DNA of 64,000 bases from Mycobacterium shinjukuense (GTDB lineage Bacteria > Actinomycetota > Actinomycetes > Mycobacteriales > Mycobacteriaceae), in assembly GCF_010730055.1 (NCBI RefSeq), contig NZ_AP022575.1:4440021-4504020 (forward strand), given 5' to 3'. The translations under genes were made by a program, and so were the position numbers. Below are positions 34,194-43,100 of the stretch, piece after piece. The first letter of the stretch is position 1; every line of letters begins with the position of its first letter. Below the pieces are notes generated by a model that had not been told where the DNA came from, did no database searches, and worked only from the letters and a program-made list of their open reading frames with translations.

Positions 34194-36338
34194 ATGCCCG
34201 ACAACACAATTCAGTGGGACAAGGATGCCGACGGCATCGTCACGCTGACCATGGATGATCCCTCCGGGTCGGCCAACGTGATGAACCAGGCCTACCTCGA
34301 GTCGATGGGCAAGGCCGTCGACCGCCTTGTCGCCGAAAAGGATTCGATCACCGGAGTGGTCGTCACCAGCGCGAAGAAGACCTTCTTCGCTGGTGGCGAC
34401 GTCAAGACGATGATCCAGGCCAGGCCCGAGGACGCCGGCGATGTGTTCAACACCGTCGAGACCATCAAGAAGCAGCTGCGCACCTTGGAGACACTGGGCA
34501 AGCCGGTGGTCGCAGCCATCAACGGGGCGGCGCTGGGCGGCGGCCTGGAGATCGCGCTGGCGTGTCATCACCGGATCGCCGCTGACGTCAAGGGCAGCCA
34601 GCTCGGCCTGCCGGAGGTGACGCTGGGGCTGCTGCCTGGCGGCGGTGGGGTGACCCGCACGGTGCGGATGTTCGGCATCCAGAACGCGTTCGTGAGCGTG
34701 TTGGCGCAAGGTACGCGGTTCAAGCCGGCCAAGGCCAAGGAGATGGGGCTGGTCGACGAGCTGGTGGGAACGGTCGAGGAGCTGGTGCCCGCCGCCAAGG
34801 CCTGGATCAAGGCCAACCCGGACGCGCACGAGCAGCCGTGGGACAAGAAGGGCTACAAGATGCCCGGCGGCACCCCGTCGTCGCCCGCGCTGGCGGCCAT
34901 CCTGCCGTCGTTCCCGTCGAACCTGCGCAAGCAGCTCAAGGGTGCACCGATGCCGGCGCCGCGCGCCATCCTGGCCGCCGCGGTCGAGGGGGCGCAGGTC
35001 GACTTCGACACCGCCACCCGCATCGAGAGCCGCTACTTCGCGTCACTGGTCACCGGTCAGGTCGCCAAAAACATGATGCAGGCGTTCTTCTTCGACCTGC
35101 AGGCCATCAATGCCGGCGGGTCCCGGCCCGAAGGCATCGGCAAGACCCCGATCAAGAGGATCGGTGTGCTGGGTGCGGGCATGATGGGCGCCGGCATCGC
35201 CTACGTCTCGGCCAAGGCCGGCTACGACGTGGTACTCAAAGACGTCAGCCTCGAAGCCGCGCAAAAGGGCAAGGGCTACTCGGAGAAGCTGGAAGCCAAG
35301 GCGCTGGAACGGGGCCGCACCACCGAGGAGAAATCCAAGGCGCTGTTGGACCGGATCACCCCGACGGCCGACGCCGCCGATTTCAAGGGTGTGGACTTCG
35401 TGATCGAGGCGGTCTTTGAGAACCAGGAGCTCAAGCACAAGGTGTTCGGCGAGATCGAGGACATCGTCGAGCCCAACGCGGTGCTGGGGTCCAACACCTC
35501 TACGCTGCCGATCACCGGTCTGGCCAGCGGTGTCAAGCGGCAAGAGGACTTCATCGGGATCCACTTCTTCTCGCCGGTCGACAAGATGCCGCTGGTCGAA
35601 ATCATCAAGGGCGAGAAGACTTCTGACGAGACGCTGGCACGGGTGTTCGACTACACCCTGGCCATCGGCAAGACCCCGATCGTGGTCAACGACAGCCGCG
35701 GCTTCTTCACCTCCCGTGTCATCGGCACCTTCGTCAACGAGGCGCTGGCGATGCTCGGCGAGGGTGTGGAGCCGGCCAGCATCGAGCAGGCCGGTTCGCA
35801 GGCCGGTTATCCGGCGCCGCCGCTGCAGCTGTCCGACGAGCTCAACCTGGAGCTGATGCACAAGATCGCCGTCGCCACCCGCAAGGGTGTCGAGGACGCC
35901 GGCGGCACCTACCAGCCGCACCCTGCCGAGGCCGTCGTCGAGAAGATGCTCGAGCTCGGCCGCTCGGGCAAGCTGAAGGGCGCGGGTTTCTATGAGTACG
36001 TCGACGGGAAGCGGTCTGGCCTATGGCCGGGGCTGCGAGAGACGTTCAAGTCCGGCTCATCGCGGCCGCCGCTGCAGGACATGATCGACCGGATGCTGTT
36101 CGCCGAGGCGCTGGAAACCCAGAAGTGTCTCGACGAGAACGTGTTGACGTCGACCGCCGACGCCAACATCGGGTCGATCATGGGCATCGGGTTCCCGCCG
36201 TGGACGGGTGGCAGTGCGCAGTTCATCGTCGGCTACTCCGGTCCGGCGGGCACGGGTAAGGAAGCCTTCGTGGCCCGGGCCCGGGAGTTGGCGGCCGCGT
36301 ACGGCGACCGCTTCCTGCCGCCGGACTCGCTGAGGTAA
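34194..36338 (+). CDS. fadB: fatty-acid oxidation alpha subunit FadB: enoyl-CoA hydratase/3-hydroxyacyl-CoA dehydrogenase (Rv0860-like)
   Basis: A 714-residue bifunctional enzyme (720 in M. tuberculosis from memory) of the trifunctional complex. The N-terminal crotonase domain (about 1-200) has NGAALGGGLEIALACHHRI for the oxyanion hole and the LPEVTLGLLPGGGG segment with a catalytic Glu. The NAD-binding 3-hydroxyacyl-CoA dehydrogenase domain begins near residue 320 (VLGAGMMGAGIAYVSAK) and contains the catalytic His in GIHFFSPVDKMPLVEI. C-terminal HAD domains follow. ATG 34194 comes 4 bp after the fadA stop. A strong intrinsic terminator lies 12 bp downstream. Confidence 0.96.
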   Translation: MPDNTIQWDKDADGIVTLTMDDPSGSANVMNQAYLESMGKAVDRLVAEKDSITGVVVTSAKKTFFAGGDVKTMIQARPEDAGDVFNTVETIKKQLRTLETLGKPVVAAINGAALGGGLEIALACHHRIAADVKGSQLGLPEVTLGLLPGGGGVTRTVRMFGIQNAFVSVLAQGTRFKPAKAKEMGLVDELVGTVEELVPAAKAWIKANPDAHEQPWDKKGYKMPGGTPSSPALAAILPSFPSNLRKQLKGAPMPAPRAILAAAVEGAQVDFDTATRIESRYFASLVTGQVAKNMMQAFFFDLQAINAGGSRPEGIGKTPIKRIGVLGAGMMGAGIAYVSAKAGYDVVLKDVSLEAAQKGKGYSEKLEAKALERGRTTEEKSKALLDRITPTADAADFKGVDFVIEAVFENQELKHKVFGEIEDIVEPNAVLGSNTSTLPITGLASGVKRQEDFIGIHFFSPVDKMPLVEIIKGEKTSDETLARVFDYTLAIGKTPIVVNDSRGFFTSRVIGTFVNEALAMLGEGVEPASIEQAGSQAGYPAPPLQLSDELNLELMHKIAVATRKGVEDAGGTYQPHPAEAVVEKMLELGRSGKLKGAGFYEYVDGKRSGLWPGLRETFKSGSSRPPLQDMIDRMLFAEALETQKCLDENVLTSTADANIGSIMGIGFPPWTGGSAQFIVGYSGPAGTGKEAFVARARELAAAYGDRFLPPDSLR

Positions 36339-37920
36339 GCGCGAGCAGCCGCAAAAGCCCCCGCACGCTCGGCGTGTCGGGGGCTTTTGCGTCTGCTCGC
36401 GCGGGTGGGTGGGGGACCTCCGGCAGGAACACAGCCAGGATGAATCCGAGCGTGGCGACCAGTCCCGCGCACACGAATACCTGCGTGAGCGACTCACAGT
36501 AGGCCCGCACGATGGGGGCGGTCAGGTGGTGCGGCAGTCGGTGCAGGGCGGCCGGCGAATGCGCGGTCTCGAAGGAGGTCCCGGTGGACGCCAACACCGG
36601 GCCCAGGCGCCGGCCGAGAAAGTTTGCGAGCAACGCGCCGAGCAGCGCGGTCCCGAATGCACTGCCGATCGCGCGGAAGAAGGTCACTCCCGAGGTTGCC
36701 ACCCCGAGGTCCTCGACGTGTGTCGTGTCCTGCACGATGAGGATCAGCAGCTGAATCGACAGGCCGACGCCGGCCCCCAGGATGAACAGGTAGAGCGATT
36801 GCAGCAGAGCTGGCGTCGACTCGTCCATGTATGACATCAGCCCGAACGCAGCCGCTGTCAGGGCGGTACCAACCACCGGAAAGATCTTGTACCGGCCCAC
36901 GCGGCCGATCAGGGCGCCGCCGCCGGTAGCGGTGAGCAGCATGCCGATCACCATCGGAAGCATGCGCAGCCCAGACGCGGTTGGCGACGCGCCGTGCACG
37001 TACCCCAGGTACGTCGGGACCAGCGTCAGCGCGCCCAGCATCGCGAATCCGACCCCGAAGGCCAGCAGGCAGCACAGGGAAAACGTGGGATTGCGAAACA
37101 GTCGGATCGGCAGGATGGGTGCGGCGACGCGGCCTTCTACCCACAAGAAGGCGCCCAGCACCACCGCGGAACCTACGAACAGCCCGACGATGATCAGTGA
37201 CCCCCAGGCATAGGTGGCGCCGCCCCAACTTGTGGCCATCGTCAGGGCGGTCGCACCCAACATGACCAGCAACATTCCCAGGTAGTCGATGACCGGCTTG
37301 GGGCGTTGGGCGAACTTGGGGATGGCTGCCGCCGCCAACAACAAGATCACCAGCGAGATCGGCACGTTGATCCAAAAGGCCCACCGCCAGTTCACATGAT
37401 CGGTGAACAAGCCGCCCACCAAGGGAGCGGTCACCATCGCGGCGCCGAACACCGCCCCCAAGATGCCCTGATAGCGGCCGCGGTATCGGGGCGGCGCGAT
37501 GTCACCGACCAATGCACTGGCGGTGACGCTGATCGCTCCGACGCTGACGCCTTGCAGCGCGCGGCAGATCACCAGCATGCTCATCGACTGCGAAAGCCCG
37601 CACAGTACGGAGCCGGCGATCAAGAACGCGGTGGCGGCCAGGAACACCTGCTTGCGCCCGAACAGGTCACCGAACTTGCCGGCCAGCGGGATTGAGCTGG
37701 TCACGCCGAGCAGATGGCTGGTGACGACCCACGACCGATGGTTGGCGCCCCCCAGGTCGGCGACGATCGTTGGCAGCGCGGTAACTGCAGTCGTTATCGC
37801 CAGCGCCGCGACCAGCATGCCGAGCACGATCGCCACGAAGATAACGTTGCGCCGCCGTAGGCTGACCGGTGGGCAGATCGGAGTGGCGGCGGGGGTCGCC
37901 CGGGTTGTTGAGCTCGTCAT
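36223..37920 (-). CDS. DHA2-family MFS drug-type transporter with read-through C-terminal tail
   Basis: A 565-residue MFS protein of the EmrB/QacA (14-helix) family. Motifs include TALPTIVADLGG, GKFGDLFGRKQVFL (motif A) and GAVFGAAMVTAPLVGGLFTD (motif C). The transporter core ends near FILAVFLPEVPHPP. The last ~70 residues are read across the 36351-36390 terminator and 116 bp of the opposite strand of fadB, becoming Ser/Pro/Arg-rich. ATG 37920 overlaps the stop of the upstream PE-derived ORF as ATGA, so translation is probably coupled. Substrate unknown. A LysR gene lies 780 bp away in the opposite direction. Confidence 0.88.
   Translation of the reverse strand: MTSSTTRATPAATPICPPVSLRRRNVIFVAIVLGMLVAALAITTAVTALPTIVADLGGANHRSWVVTSHLLGVTSSIPLAGKFGDLFGRKQVFLAATAFLIAGSVLCGLSQSMSMLVICRALQGVSVGAISVTASALVGDIAPPRYRGRYQGILGAVFGAAMVTAPLVGGLFTDHVNWRWAFWINVPISLVILLLAAAAIPKFAQRPKPVIDYLGMLLVMLGATALTMATSWGGATYAWGSLIIVGLFVGSAVVLGAFLWVEGRVAAPILPIRLFRNPTFSLCCLLAFGVGFAMLGALTLVPTYLGYVHGASPTASGLRMLPMVIGMLLTATGGGALIGRVGRYKIFPVVGTALTAAAFGLMSYMDESTPALLQSLYLFILGAGVGLSIQLLILIVQDTTHVEDLGVATSGVTFFRAIGSAFGTALLGALLANFLGRRLGPVLASTGTSFETAHSPAALHRLPHHLTAPIVRAYCESLTQVFVCAGLVATLGFILAVFLPEVPHPPARADAKAPDTPSVRGLLRLLALTSASPAAGSGRRTRPPTPGPGPRRLPYPCPPDRSSRR
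36351..36390. terminator. intrinsic terminator after fadB
   Basis: GCAAAAGCCCCCG (36351-36363) is the exact reverse complement of CGGGGGCTTTTGC (36378-36390), with a smaller CACGC/GCGTG pair inside the loop. The ascending side has an A-run and the descending side a TTTT run, so it can act in both directions, but it lies inside the coding frame of the convergent MFS gene. Confidence 0.9.
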
Positions 37921-38135
37921 GGCTGCGCGCCTGTCAACTCGGTGGTGCGGGTGAACCCGGAAGGGCACCTTACGACGGCGCAGCCGCGGTGCCCACGGCC
38001 AGCGCTGCCGTTCTCGGCGCCGGCCAACACCGCGTGGGCGTCGGCGATCGGCGAACCAATCGCAGCCCATTCCGAAGATGGCGCCGCCAGATTCGTTGGC
38101 GTCACGTGCTTCACCGCCGTGTTCACAAACGACAT
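37917..38135 (-). CDS. PE-domain remnant acting as a leader ORF for the MFS gene
   Basis: A 72-codon ORF that starts exactly like a PE protein (MSFVNTAV, compared with MSFVNVAP at 53537) and keeps fragments of its pattern (IGSPIADAHAVLAGA), but lacks the rest of the PE domain. It retains the PE-gene ribosome binding site (GGAAGG) and, further upstream, the PE/PPE promoter module at 38273-38328. Its stop overlaps the MFS start as ATGA. This looks like a decayed PE gene whose expression signals now feed the transporter. Whether the peptide has any function is unknown. Confidence 0.5.
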   Translation of the reverse strand: MSFVNTAVKHVTPTNLAAPSSEWAAIGSPIADAHAVLAGAENGSAGRGHRGCAVVRCPSGFTRTTELTGAQP

Positions 38136-38272
38136 CGCCAGTCCTTCCGCACGACAACGTGACCGAAGGGTGCAGCCCCGAAATGCGACGCCTTCGTCAC
38201 CGGCGTGAACAACCGGGAGCTTGGAGGGTTCTCAGTGAAGAGTTCTCATCAGCGCGCTTCTGATTGCATGAC

Positions 38273-38328
38273 ACGCTATGTGGACCACCCATCGGGGTCC
38301 AGTAGAAGGTTGCGAACAAACTCTTGCG
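38273..38328 (-). promoter_or_regulatory. PE/PPE promoter module, copy 1
   Basis: On the minus strand: conserved upstream box GTTCGCAACCTTCTAC, -35-like TGGACC (38301-38296), 17-bp spacer, -10-like TAGCGT (38278-38273). It lies about 140 bp before the PE-remnant ORF and the MFS gene. Identified by near-identity with seven other copies in the window. Confidence 0.7.
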
Positions 38329-38329
38329 T

Positions 38330-38696
38330 CGGCCGCAAGCGCCTATCCCTGGGGAATGTCGTGCCGGGCATGCTGCCGCGGGCCGCCAATACCCAGCTGC
38401 CGGCCATTGAGGTCGCCTTGGGGTGGCGGCTGCCGGCGGACGGCCGACGTCGCGCGGGACGTGGGGATTGGGCGGCCCACCCGGTCGCCGCTGCCGGTCG
38501 AGGGATCCCGCCGCGGCCGCCAAAGTTGGCCGCCGCGCCAAGCGTGCGGCCTTCGTCACCGGTGTGCGCATGCCGCGTGCGGGGCGCTTCCGTTGGCGCG
38601 CTCCCGCGCGCTCAGCGGGCCACGCCTTGCGGCCCGAAGGATATCGGCGCCCCAGTAAGAGGGTTTACGGAATGACTTGCGTCACCCGAAAGTATC
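38330..38696. other. intergenic region upstream of the LysR gene
   Basis: About 370 bp, very GC-rich, with several overlapping open frames that show no known domain and an arginine-rich composition typical of shadow frames. I see no gene here. The LysR promoter should be within it. Confidence 0.45.
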
Positions 38697-39620
38697 GTGA
38701 ACCTCGTGGAGCTGTATCAACTGCGCTATTTCCAAATGGTCGCGGAGTGCGGCACGCTGCGCGAAGCCGCCGAGAAACTGGCGGTGTCCCAATCCGCGGT
38801 CAGCCGGGCCATCGCCATGCTCGAGTCCGAGATCGGGGTTGAACTGTTCACCCGGCGTGGACGGGCCAACGAACTCAACCGGTTCGGGAAGGCGTTCCTG
38901 CGGGCGAGTCTCGTGACCCAGCGGAGCCTTGACACAGCGATCGCCGGCGTCCGTGAACTTGCCGGAGTCGACGCCGGGACGGTGACCCTGGGATTTCTCA
39001 ACACACTGGGCGTGGCCGTAGTGCCCAGGCTGATCCGCCGCCACCATGACCGCTTTCCCGGGGCACGATTCGAACTGCGCCAGGCCGGCGGAACCTCCCT
39101 GCTGGGCGATCTGGCCACCGGCGCCATCGACCTGTGCCTCAGCTACCCAATGCCCGTTGACGAATGGCCCGGCGTGAAATGGCATCGCCTGTTCAACCAA
39201 CAGCTGTGCGCCGTCGTCCACCGAGACCATTCGCTTGCCAAGCGGAAGGTGATCGGGTTCGAAGAACTCGCCGACCAACCCTTCGTGGTCCTCAACTGTG
39301 ATTACGCCATGCGCAGGATCTTCGACGACGCCTGCGCGCGCCACGGTATCACGCCCAAGATCGCCTTCGAAGGAACGGGCGTTCCCACGCTGCGCGGCCT
39401 CATCGGCGCCCGCCTGGGCGTAGGTGTTCTGCCCCCGTCAACCACATCGCAACCCGACGTCGTCGAGATCGCAATCGACGACAAGGAACTGGCCAGACCC
39501 ATTGCGATCGGTTGGATGACCAACAGGTATTTGCCGCCCTCAGCCGCCGCGTTTCGGGACACCACGATCTCGTCATGGGAGCTGCCTGAACCAAATCCCA
39601 CGGCTTGGGATGAGGCCTGA
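38697..39620 (+). CDS. LysR-family transcriptional regulator
   Basis: A 307-residue LysR regulator. The N-terminal winged helix-turn-helix covers about residues 4-63 (LYQLRYFQMVAECGTLREAA, then VSQSAVSRAIAMLE). A linker helix follows, then a periplasmic-binding-protein-like effector domain (about 92-295, GTVTLGFLNTLGVAVVPRLI). GTG 38697 has GAAAG 5 nt upstream; GTG 38706 would give the more usual LysR start ELYQLRYF. LysR proteins commonly control a divergent neighbour, here the MFS gene, although the PE remnant and its promoter lie between them. Confidence 0.92.
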   Translation: MNLVELYQLRYFQMVAECGTLREAAEKLAVSQSAVSRAIAMLESEIGVELFTRRGRANELNRFGKAFLRASLVTQRSLDTAIAGVRELAGVDAGTVTLGFLNTLGVAVVPRLIRRHHDRFPGARFELRQAGGTSLLGDLATGAIDLCLSYPMPVDEWPGVKWHRLFNQQLCAVVHRDHSLAKRKVIGFEELADQPFVVLNCDYAMRRIFDDACARHGITPKIAFEGTGVPTLRGLIGARLGVGVLPPSTTSQPDVVEIAIDDKELARPIAIGWMTNRYLPPSAAAFRDTTISSWELPEPNPTAWDEA

Positions 39621-39903
39621 CCAACCAATCGTCGCGTCGATCGCAACATCGTGATGCTCTCCGCTCGGGTGTCCGCTTGTTGCAGCCGGGGGCGTCCCGA
39701 CGCGGCCTGACGAATGGCGATTGACAACTTCACGAGCACTCGTCAACGACAGGTTCGCCTGACAACCCATCGGGGGCATTGAACAGGTGCCGTCGACGTC
39801 AAGGGCAGACCTTGTCGTCTGTCGACGGTCACGGACGCCAACACCCGTCGGGGCTGCTGTGGTCGATGGGAGCTCCACAGGGGGCAGCTCGAATCCTTGA
39901 GAA

Positions 39904-39962
39904 AGAGTCAAGTGTTTGTTCGGAAGCTTCTACTAGACGCCGATATGCGGGGTCCATAGCGT
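39904..39962 (+). promoter_or_regulatory. PE/PPE promoter module, copy 2
   Basis: Upstream box GTGTTTGTTCGGAAGCTTCTAC, cut here at its ends, then TAGACG (39934-39939), a 17-bp spacer, and TAGCGT (39957-39962). It lies 174 bp before the PPE-MPTR start at 40137. The rest of the leader (39963-40136) shows no gene. Confidence 0.75.
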
Positions 39963-40136
39963 GGGCTCAGTGTCACGGTGAGGGTTGCCGCGGGCCGCGG
40001 CGATCCGATCCAGGTCACTGATGTCTGGCTCGTAGCTGCCGCCTTCGCGCTGGCATACATGCGTCGTGTCGGCATCGCGGGCGAAGGCCGGGCCGCCCAT
40101 CGGTTCCGGCCTTGAGTTCAGTCTGAGGACGGTGCG

Positions 40137-43100
40137 ATGAATTTTGCGGTCCTGCCCCCGGAGGTCAATTCGGCGCGACTGTACATGGGTGCTGGGTTAG
40201 GGCCGATGTTGGAAGCGGCGGCGGCCTGGGACGGGTTGGCCGTCGAGCTGGGTTTGGCAGCGACGTCGTTTGGGTCGGTGACCTCGGCGCTGGTGGGTGC
40301 GGCGTGGCAGGGACCGGCCTCGGTGGCGATGACGAGTGTGGCCGCGCCCTATCTGGGGTGGTTGAGGGCGGCCGCTGCCCAGGCTGAGCAGGCGGCTGCC
40401 CAGGCCCGGGTGGCAGCGGCCGCGTTCGAGGCGGCGCGGGCGGCGACGGTGCATCCAGCGCTTATTTCGGCCAACCGTGCTCAGCTTGTGTCGCTGGTGA
40501 GGTCGAATGTGCTGGGGCAAAACGCCCCGGCGATCGCGGCCGCAGAGGCCCAGTACGAGCTGATGTGGGCCCAGGACGTGGCCGCGATGTTCGACTATCA
40601 CACGGGTGCCTCGGCGATGGCTTCAGCGTTGACGCCGTTCTCGCAGCGTCTGGCGGGCCTGGCGGGCCAGATGGCCAGCGCGAGTGCGGGCAGCGCGGTC
40701 CCGGCCAGCGCGGCCGTGACCGCCGCCTCCCAAGCAGCCGTCGGCCCGTTTCACAATCTGGGTTTGGCCAACGTCGGTGCGGGCAACGTCGGCAACGCGA
40801 ACATCGGCGACTTCAATTTCGGCTCCGGAAATCTGGGCAATTCCAACTTCGGTTTCGGAAACGTGGGCAGTAACAATATCGGATTCGGAAATGCCGGTCC
40901 ACTACTGACGGTGGGCATCCACAATATCGGATTCGGCAACACCGGCAGCGGCAACATCGGCTTCGGCAATACCGGCAACAACAACATAGGCTTCGGCAAC
41001 ACAGGTAACGGAAACAACGGCATCGGGCTGAGCGGAGACAACCTGTGGGGGTTCGGCGGGTGGAACTCCGGCAGCGCCAACATCGGTTTCTTCAACTCGG
41101 GCACAGGAAACATCGGAATCGGAAACTCGGGCACCGGAAACTGGGGCATCGGGAACTCGGGCACCGGCAATTTCGGCATCGGAAATCCCGGCAACGGCAA
41201 CACGGGCATCGGCAACACGGGAGCGGTCAACACGGGCTTCTTCAACGCCGGCACCGTCAACTCCGGCGTCGCCAACGTTGGCAGCTTCAATACGGGCAAC
41301 TTCAATACGGGCAGCTTCAACACCGGCAGCGTCAACCCGGGCGACTACAACACGGGCTACTTCAACAGGGGAAATTACAACACCGGCTTGTTCAACACGG
41401 GAAATGTCAACACCGGTGCCTTTAACTCGGGCGACTTCAATAACGGCTTTTTCGTCTCCGGCGATAATCGGAATCAGATTGCCGTCAATCTTGATGTCAA
41501 GATTCCCACGGTGCCCATCAACGCCAAATTTAGCATTCCCGTCAATATGACGCGCCAGTTCGGCGGCACCACCGTCACCATTCCGGGGTACTTTTACCCG
41601 CAGCACTATTTTCTAGACGGCTTCTTCTATTTTGGACCCTTCGACCTTCCGCAATCCGCGATCACGATACCCTTGGTGACGCTCACCATCGGCGGACCGA
41701 CTACAAATATCGACATCACTATCGCCGGCGCCCTCGAGGGCCGCACGATCCACATCATCGATATTCCGGCGGCTCCGGGTTTTGGGAATTCGACCTCCGG
41801 CCCGTCGTCGGGTTTCTTCAACAGCGGCACCGGCAGTTCTTCGGGCTTTGGTAACTTCGGGGCCAACAATTCGGGCTGGCAGAACTACTCCTGGGGGGAC
41901 GTGGGCAGCTCGGGTCTGAGGAACTGGGGCGCGCTGCAATCGGGTGTGGCCAACCTGGGCAACACCGTGTCGGGCTTTTACAACACCGGCACGGCGGGCT
42001 TGGCCGCCCCGGCCGAGGTGTCGGGCTTTGTCAATGTCGGCACCGACCTGGCGGGCGCGTTCCGCGACGCGGCCGGGACAACCTTCAACGTGGGCCTGGC
42101 CAATCTGGGCGCGTTGAATGTGGGCTTGGGAAATGTTGGCGACTACAACCTGGGCAACGGCAACGTCGGCTCCTACAACCTGGGCAGCGGCAACCTGGGC
42201 GGCAGCAATGTCGGCGGCGGCAACATCGGCAGCGCCAACATCGGGTTCGGCAACGCCGGCCCGTCGGCGACCGCGGGCCTGTCCAACATCGGCTTGGGCA
42301 ACATCGGCTCTTTCAACCTCGGCCTGGGCAACACCGGCGGCCACAACATCGGGTTGGGCAACACCGGCAACAACAACGTCGGTATCGGGCTCACCGGTGA
42401 CAATCAGGTCGGGTTCGGCGCCTGGAACTCCGGCAGCGGCAACATCGGCCTGTTCAACTCCGGCACCAACAACATCGGCATCGGCAACTCCGGCACCGGC
42501 AACTTCGGCATCGGCAACTCCGGCAGCTTCAACACCGGCATCGGCAATGCCGGCAGCACCAACACCGGCTTGTTTAACACCGGTGCGGTCAACACCGGGC
42601 TGGCCAACTCCGGTGACTACAACACCGGCTGGTACAACATCGGTCATACCAATACCGGCATCGCCAACCCGGGTGACTACAACACCGGCTTGTTCAACCC
42701 GGGCACCTACAGCACCGGCATTGCCAACGCGGGCCATCTCGACACCGGCGCCTTCATCACCGGCGACATGAACAACGGCCTGTTATGGAGGGGCAATTCC
42801 CAGGGGCTGATCGGCGCCAACTACACCATCCACGTCCCCGAAATCCCGTTGCATGTGGTCGGGACCATTCCTATCAATATCCCCATCACGGCCACTTTCA
42901 CCAACACCGTCTTCAGCGGCATGACGATTCACGACGTCCCCTTCGGTTTTCTGAATTTCGGTCCGCTCCGCGCCTTCGAGGGCACAATCGAGTCCCTCAC
43001 CATCCCGCAAGTGACGATCACCGGTCCGACTCCGGCGCCGAAAGCAACCATCGGCGGACCATCTACTTCGATTGATATCACCGGCTTCGGCAGCATCGGC

